Assembly: GCA_903912435.1 (NCBI GenBank)
Contig: CAIWHI010000808.1
Location: forward strand, 1 to 9,469
Direction of reading: 5' to 3'
Source: an uncultured Bacteroidota bacterium
GTDB lineage: Bacteria > Bacteroidota > Bacteroidia > Chitinophagales > Chitinophagaceae
DNA: 9,469 bases
Part shown: positions 5,886 through 9,469 of the stretch, in pieces
Numbering within the stretch: position 1 is the stretch's first letter
How the letters are laid out: each line of letters starts with the position of its first letter
The notes under the pieces: generated by a model
The model's database searches: none
Seen by the model: the letters and a program-made list of their open reading frames with translations, nothing else
Told to the model about the DNA's origin: nothing
Program-made: the position numbers and the translations under genes

Positions 5886-7049
5886 CTATTTCCTACAAGG
5901 ATTTGCAACCTTAGCTTCATTATATAATTTAATTACCTCACAATACAGTTTTTCATACATAGGGATAATCCTCGATTTCTCAAACTTACGTGCCTGGTGT
6001 ATAGCCGCCTTCTTAAATTGCAACAATCTGGTCTCATCATTCAGTATATGTATGGCATTCCTACTCATATCATCCACATCACCTACATTACTCTGAAAAC
6101 CGGTTTGGCCCTCCACATTTATTTCAGGCAATCCACCAGAGTTACTGGATATTAGTGGCACATTACACGCCATTGCTTCTAATGCCGACAAACCAAAACT
6201 TTCGGTTTCAGATGGCAGTAGAAATAAGTCGGCAATACTCAATATTTCACTTATTTGTTCCTGTTTACCCAGAAAGCGTACATCATCATAAACACCCATA
6301 GTTCTGGCAAGATCCTCTACTTTTTGTCTTTCAGGACCATCACCTATCATCAACAATTTAGAAGGCACCTCGGCCTTCACTTTTGCGAAAATCTTAATTA
6401 CGTCAGGCACCCTCTTTACACTCCTGAAATTGGAAACATGCACTAATATTTTTTCCCCATCAGGTGCCAGCATTTTTTTAAAATGGTTCTTGTCTGATTG
6501 GTGAAAGCGCTTTACATCAACAAAGTTAGGTATGACATGTATAGGTTTCTCAATTTCAAATGACCTCAGTGTTTCCTCTCTCAAATTATTAGATACCGCA
6601 GTAATGGCATCAGACTCATTAATAGAGAACGTTACAACCGGGGTATATGTGGCATCCTTACCAACAAGGGTTATATCTGTACCATGCAAAGTAGTAATAA
6701 AGGGTATATCAGCGCCAGTCTTACGGAGTATTTGTCTGGCAAGGTAAGCAGCTGATGCATGAGGAATAGCATAGTGTAAGTGCAATATATCCAACTTCTG
6801 ATTAACTATCACATTCACCATTGCACTTGCCAGGGCCGACTCATAGGGAGGAAAATCAAACAATGGATAGGTAGGAACCTTAACTTCATGAAAATAGATA
6901 TTGGGATGAAAACTCTGGGTAAGACGTACCGGTTGCTCATAAGTAATAAAATGAACTTCATACCCCTTGTCTGATAATGCCAAACCTAGCTCAGTTGCCA
7001 ATACACCACTCCCACCAAAGGTAGGATAACATACGATTCCTATTTTCAT
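5886..7049 (-). CDS. bshA: N-acetyl-alpha-D-glucosaminyl L-malate synthase BshA
   Basis: The product is a GT4-family glycosyltransferase of 387 residues, the usual BshA length. It joins N-acetylglucosamine from UDP-GlcNAc to L-malate, the first step of bacillithiol, a low-molecular-weight thiol, in the cytoplasm. The N-terminal domain shows MKIGIVCYPTFGGSGVLATELG (GGSG at 12-15), VPTYPLFDFPPY (58-69), LHLHYAIPHA (89-98) and TLHGTDITLVG (120-130). The C-terminal donor domain shows HVSNFRSVKR (204-213), MIGDGPE (234-240) and the E-x7-E motif (E283, E291) in ETESFGLSALEA. This signature separates BshA from general glycosyltransferases. An in-frame TAA three codons upstream supports the ATG at 7049. 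bshB and bshC are not in the window. A short plus-strand frame at its 3' end is a shadow. Confidence 0.95.
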   Translation of the reverse strand: MKIGIVCYPTFGGSGVLATELGLALSDKGYEVHFITYEQPVRLTQSFHPNIYFHEVKVPTYPLFDFPPYESALASAMVNVIVNQKLDILHLHYAIPHASAAYLARQILRKTGADIPFITTLHGTDITLVGKDATYTPVVTFSINESDAITAVSNNLREETLRSFEIEKPIHVIPNFVDVKRFHQSDKNHFKKMLAPDGEKILVHVSNFRSVKRVPDVIKIFAKVKAEVPSKLLMIGDGPERQKVEDLARTMGVYDDVRFLGKQEQISEILSIADLFLLPSETESFGLSALEAMACNVPLISSNSGGLPEINVEGQTGFQSNVGDVDDMSRNAIHILNDETRLLQFKKAAIHQARKFEKSRIIPMYEKLYCEVIKLYNEAKVANPCRK

Positions 7050-7066
7050 ATTCCGTTATAACAATA

Positions 7067-7074
7067 CAAATATC
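7067..7074 (-). promoter_or_regulatory. Possible -7 element for bshA
   Basis: The minus strand reads GATATTTG, seven of eight matches to TAnnTTTG, 17 nt before the ATG. No TTG is seen at the right distance upstream, so this is weak. It is listed because bshA follows a strong terminator and must have a promoter within the 200-nt gap. Confidence 0.25.
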
Positions 7075-7162
7075 CGACTAATAAACCATATTTACCATAT
7101 AGGCATATTGGAATAAACAATAAATAACACAAACACCACAAATGCTACTAAACACCATGTGA

Positions 7163-7188
7163 ATTCAACTGGAAAATGATAGTTGAAT
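7163..7188. repeat. Second inverted repeat between the surface protein gene and bshA
   Basis: ATTCAACT (7163-7170) and AGTTGAAT (7181-7188) are perfect inverted copies with a 10-nt loop. It lies just beyond the terminator at 7192-7225 on the minus strand and has no T-run of its own. It may be a backup hairpin or a protein site upstream of bshA. Confidence 0.4.
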
Positions 7189-7225
7189 AAAACAGATAGG
7201 GCTGCAAACATGCAGCCCTATCTGT
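7187..7225 (-). terminator. Strong intrinsic terminator after the T9SS surface protein gene
   Basis: A perfect 15-bp stem pairs positions 7192-7206 with 7211-7225 around a 4-nt loop (minus-strand loop TGTT). On the minus strand the stem is followed by TTTTATT. It begins 24 nt after the stop codon at 7250. Confidence 0.85.
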
Positions 7226-7249
7226 ATATCAATAACATTTTAAAATATA

Positions 7250-9469
7250 CTATTGTTCTAAAACCATGTGAAGAACTGTATGCTCATTACCTGATTTCAG
7301 ATTAAGGATATACATACCGTTAGCTAATGATTTATCAAGGGTAATCTTAGAATTAACTACGCCCTTTTTAGCAGTAATATTACTCTTATAAACAACCTGA
7401 CCTATCATATCTGTTAACTCAACAGCTACTGTTTCATCAATTGAAGAGGCTAAATTACCACGGATGGTAAATACACCATTTGATGGGTTTGGTGAGATAT
7501 TGATTGAGCTACCATTTGAAGAAACCGCACCAACACCTACGTTACTAGATACTGTAATAATGACACCATTTGAAGCAGTTACACCGGCACATGCACCAGA
7601 ACCTGTAGTTACAACAACACCTACTGAATCACCTGTATGGAACTGATTGCTTACCAAAGTGTTGGAGTTATGTCCTACCTGTAAATGACCATTAACATAC
7701 CATGCAAATGAAGGATTAACACCAGCATTATGAGGAACTGCAGTTAGAGTGTCATTATGACCAACAATAGTTGGGTTGCTGATTATGCTTACAGTTGGCA
7801 ACAAATTCTCAACATGCATAATAACGTCATTGCTAAACACTGTATCACTGATACGGCATACCATATCGCTTGTGAGCATGAAGATAACAACATCATTGTT
7901 ATTTGGTGTAGTAGAATAGGTAAGTGAATTACTAACATTAGTACCATTCAAATACCAATTGTATCCAGGATGTGTACCACCGAAGTGTGGATTAGCAGTA
8001 TAAGTAACATTGGTACCACGACAAACTGTATCACCAGGATTAGATGAAACTGTTACAGAAGGTATTACTGTATGAATAACACCCATTGTTAATGAGGCAT
8101 AAGCTGTAGCTGGCATTACACAATGAGCATTACTTGTTAAAGTAAGAGCAATTACATCACTATTGTTTGGAGTATAGCTGAAGCTTGGTGCTGCACTAAC
8201 AAAAGCACCATTAACAGTCCATGAATACAATGGAGAAGTACCGCCATTTCCTGCAAGAGCAGTGTAAAGGACTGTGCTGCCAGAACAAACTGTATCACCC
8301 TTATTAGAATTGATGGTTACTGAAGGAGCAACTGATGGAGTGATACCTACTGTTGCAGTACCCAACATGTTGTTTGTACAACCAGTTGCAATATTCGTCG
8401 CAACTACATTATAGGTACCAGCTACTGTCTGTAAACCAAAATCAAGAGTTACACCACCACCAGAAACCGCACTACCAACTGTAGCAAGACCATGGTATAA
8501 TTGATAATCAACACCAATTGCACCAGTTGACAAACCGATATGAGTACCAGATGTACCTTCACAATAGTTACCACCACCTGTTACTGTATAAGCTGTAGGC
8601 AATGGATTGATATGAACGTCAACTGTGTAAATCATAGTATTTGAACAATGCGTAGCCGCATCAGTACCTACTATATGATAAGTTCCAACAGCAGTTTGTA
8701 AACCAAAATCAAGAACATCACCAGTACCTGGTAATGGGGATCCTACAGCAGTAGTACCATTATATAATTGATAGTTAATACCACGATCAGAACCACTCAA
8801 GCTATCACGAACACCAGATGTACCAACGCAATAACCACCACCACCTAATGTAGTAAACTGAGTAGGTAATGGATTGATTGAAACATTTACACTGTCCATC
8901 ATATTCATAGTACATGGTGCACCGGCAGCATTAGCTACTACGGTATAATAACCAATTGAGGATTGTAACCCGAAGCTGATAGGATGACCTGTACCTGCAA
9001 TCATGGCACCTGTAGCAGCACCGCCTACATACAATTGGTAGTTAACACCTAACTGAGAACCGCTTAAACCTACTACTGAACCACCTGTACCATTACAATA
9101 AGCACCACCACCTGTTACGGTATAAACTGTAGGTAAAGAGATAATACGAACATTTGCAGAGTCACTCATGTTACCTACACAAGTAGTAGCAGAGTTAGTA
9201 CCAATTACTTTATAGGTACCTGCTGATGTAACAGAACCGAAAGTAATAGCACCGCCATTACCAGCAACTGCAGCACCTACAGGAGTACTACCAAGGTACA
9301 ATTGATACATTACGCTGGTATCAGAATTAGCCATACCTACTGGTACACCGGTACCGCCTGCACAATATGCACCACCACCTGTTACAGAATAAGCAGTTGG
9401 TAATGAATTAACATAAATAACAGGACTGGCAAGCATTGCACTTGAACAACCTGTAGCTGTATTAACAGC
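7250..9469 (-). CDS. Repeat-rich secreted surface protein with T9SS type A sorting domain (N-terminus beyond window)
   Basis: The frame is open from the window edge to TAG at 7250-7252. The first ATG inside (9436) is not the start: the 11 codons before it continue a repeat, so this is the C-terminal 739 residues of a larger protein. In order it holds the end of one 89-residue repeat, four complete 89-residue repeats (9403-8336), three Ig/PKD-like modules (8335-7511) and a T9SS sorting domain (7510-7253). It is rich in Gly, Thr, Val, Ser and Asn with regular Cys pairs and no membrane segment, as expected for a protein exported by Sec, then moved across the outer membrane by T9SS and attached or released. 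An adhesive or structural role is an inference; no catalytic motif is visible in this part. A 15-bp hairpin terminator follows. Confidence 0.93.
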   Translation of the reverse strand, partial: AVNTATGCSSAMLASPVIYVNSLPTAYSVTGGGAYCAGGTGVPVGMANSDTSVMYQLYLGSTPVGAAVAGNGGAITFGSVTSAGTYKVIGTNSATTCVGNMSDSANVRIISLPTVYTVTGGGAYCNGTGGSVVGLSGSQLGVNYQLYVGGAATGAMIAGTGHPISFGLQSSIGYYTVVANAAGAPCTMNMMDSVNVSINPLPTQFTTLGGGGYCVGTSGVRDSLSGSDRGINYQLYNGTTAVGSPLPGTGDVLDFGLQTAVGTYHIVGTDAATHCSNTMIYTVDVHINPLPTAYTVTGGGNYCEGTSGTHIGLSTGAIGVDYQLYHGLATVGSAVSGGGVTLDFGLQTVAGTYNVVATNIATGCTNNMLGTATVGITPSVAPSVTINSNKGDTVCSGSTVLYTALAGNGGTSPLYSWTVNGAFVSAAPSFSYTPNNSDVIALTLTSNAHCVMPATAYASLTMGVIHTVIPSVTVSSNPGDTVCRGTNVTYTANPHFGGTHPGYNWYLNGTNVSNSLTYSTTPNNNDVVIFMLTSDMVCRISDTVFSNDVIMHVENLLPTVSIISNPTIVGHNDTLTAVPHNAGVNPSFAWYVNGHLQVGHNSNTLVSNQFHTGDSVGVVVTTGSGACAGVTASNGVIITVSSNVGVGAVSSNGSSINISPNPSNGVFTIRGNLASSIDETVAVELTDMIGQVVYKSNITAKKGVVNSKITLDKSLANGMYILNLKSGNEHTVLHMVLEQ
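7253..7510 (-). other. T9SS type A C-terminal sorting domain
   Basis: The last 86 residues begin INISPNPSNGVFTI and contain VELTDMIGQVVYK, then LANGMYILNLKSG and a final VLHMVLEQ. This is the standard layout of the Por-secretion/type IX sorting domain: PNPxxG at the start, GxxVY in the middle and GxYxL near the end. In known T9SS substrates this domain directs passage across the outer membrane and is then usually cleaved. Confidence 0.93.
7511..8335 (-). repeat. Three Ig/PKD-like modules
   Basis: Three related modules of about 90, 88 and 97 residues lie at 8335-8066, 8065-7802 and 7801-7511. Shared features are PSVTxxSNxGDTVCxG, a central W-x-[VL]-N-G and a second Cys near residue 70. Modules 1 and 2 have TPNN(S/N)DV before the second Cys. 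Module 3 differs: the first Cys is replaced in IVGHNDT while the second remains. They act as a stalk or spacer before the sorting domain. Confidence 0.8.
8336..9469 (-). repeat. Tandem 89-residue (267-nt) repeats: four complete and one partial
   Basis: Complete copies are 9403-9137, 9136-8870, 8869-8603 and 8602-8336, each exactly 267 nt; 9469-9404 is the last 22 codons of another. Every copy starts LPT, then GGGxYCxG with Cys at repeat residue 14, YQLYxG near residues 33-38, FG at 55-56, GxY near 62-64 and a second Cys at residue 75. The two invariant cysteines probably form a disulfide in each module. The last two copies look closest (both have CxGTSG and LDFGLQT), suggesting recent duplication. 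The array continues outside the window. Confidence 0.9.

Noticed and set aside
5827..6096. 89-residue plus-strand frame starting at GTG
   Set aside because: Most of it is antisense to the C-terminal end of bshA, it has no promoter or homology, and its hydrophobic look comes from complementing coding sequence.
9404..9436. ATG at 9436 as the start of the surface protein
   Set aside because: The frame is open for 11 more codons to the window edge and those codons match the end of the 89-residue repeat, with no signal peptide after the ATG.
8336..9469. CRISPR array suggested by regular repeats
   Set aside because: The 267-nt period is in frame, the repeats are diverged protein-coding sequence and there are no short direct repeats with unique spacers.

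Overview
The window looks like a chromosomal segment of a Bacteroidota bacterium, most likely in or near the Chitinophagales/Sphingobacteriales. The evidence is a TonB-dependent receptor with an N-terminal carboxypeptidase-regulatory-like domain, a repeat-rich surface protein ending in a type IX secretion (Por/T9SS type A) sorting domain, a bacillithiol-type BshA, several TAnnTTTG -7 promoter elements, few Shine-Dalgarno sequences and an AT-rich base composition. The genus cannot be named from this sequence.

Layout. From 1 to 2239 (minus) lies almost all of a TonB-dependent outer-membrane receptor whose C-terminus is cut by the window edge. Upstream of it on the same strand (2365-2898) is a 177-residue protein with one N-terminal membrane segment. 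Divergent from this pair, at 3089-3283 (plus), is a 64-residue exported Cys/His-rich peptide with its own promoter and a strong terminator at 3300-3347. Its natural start appears broken by an in-frame TAA four codons after an upstream ATG. A two-gene sugar operon follows on the plus strand: a DegT/DnrJ/EryC1 aminotransferase (3499-4635) and, 1 nt later, an RmlC/RfbC-type epimerase (4637-5191). A symmetrical hairpin (5210-5250) separates this operon from convergent minus-strand genes: a YajQ-family protein (5272-5763) and BshA (5886-7049). The right end (7250-9469, minus) is the C-terminal part of a giant secreted protein: four complete and one partial 89-residue repeats, three Ig/PKD-like modules and a T9SS sorting domain. 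Its N-terminus lies beyond the window.

How the genes fit together. The left third (receptor, anchored accessory protein, Cys/His peptide) reads as a possible metal or chelate uptake/handling locus with a shared divergent regulatory region containing two short inverted repeats. The substrate is not shown by the sequence. The sugar genes probably make a deoxy- or amino-sugar nucleotide for a surface glycan. BshA catalyses the first step of bacillithiol synthesis and has no visible functional tie to its neighbours. The repeat protein is a surface or secreted adhesin-like product.

All gaps between genes are under 300 bases. I found no RNA gene, insertion sequence, CRISPR array or prophage. I see no proven new system. 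The best lead is the divergent receptor/Cys-His peptide locus at 1-3347.
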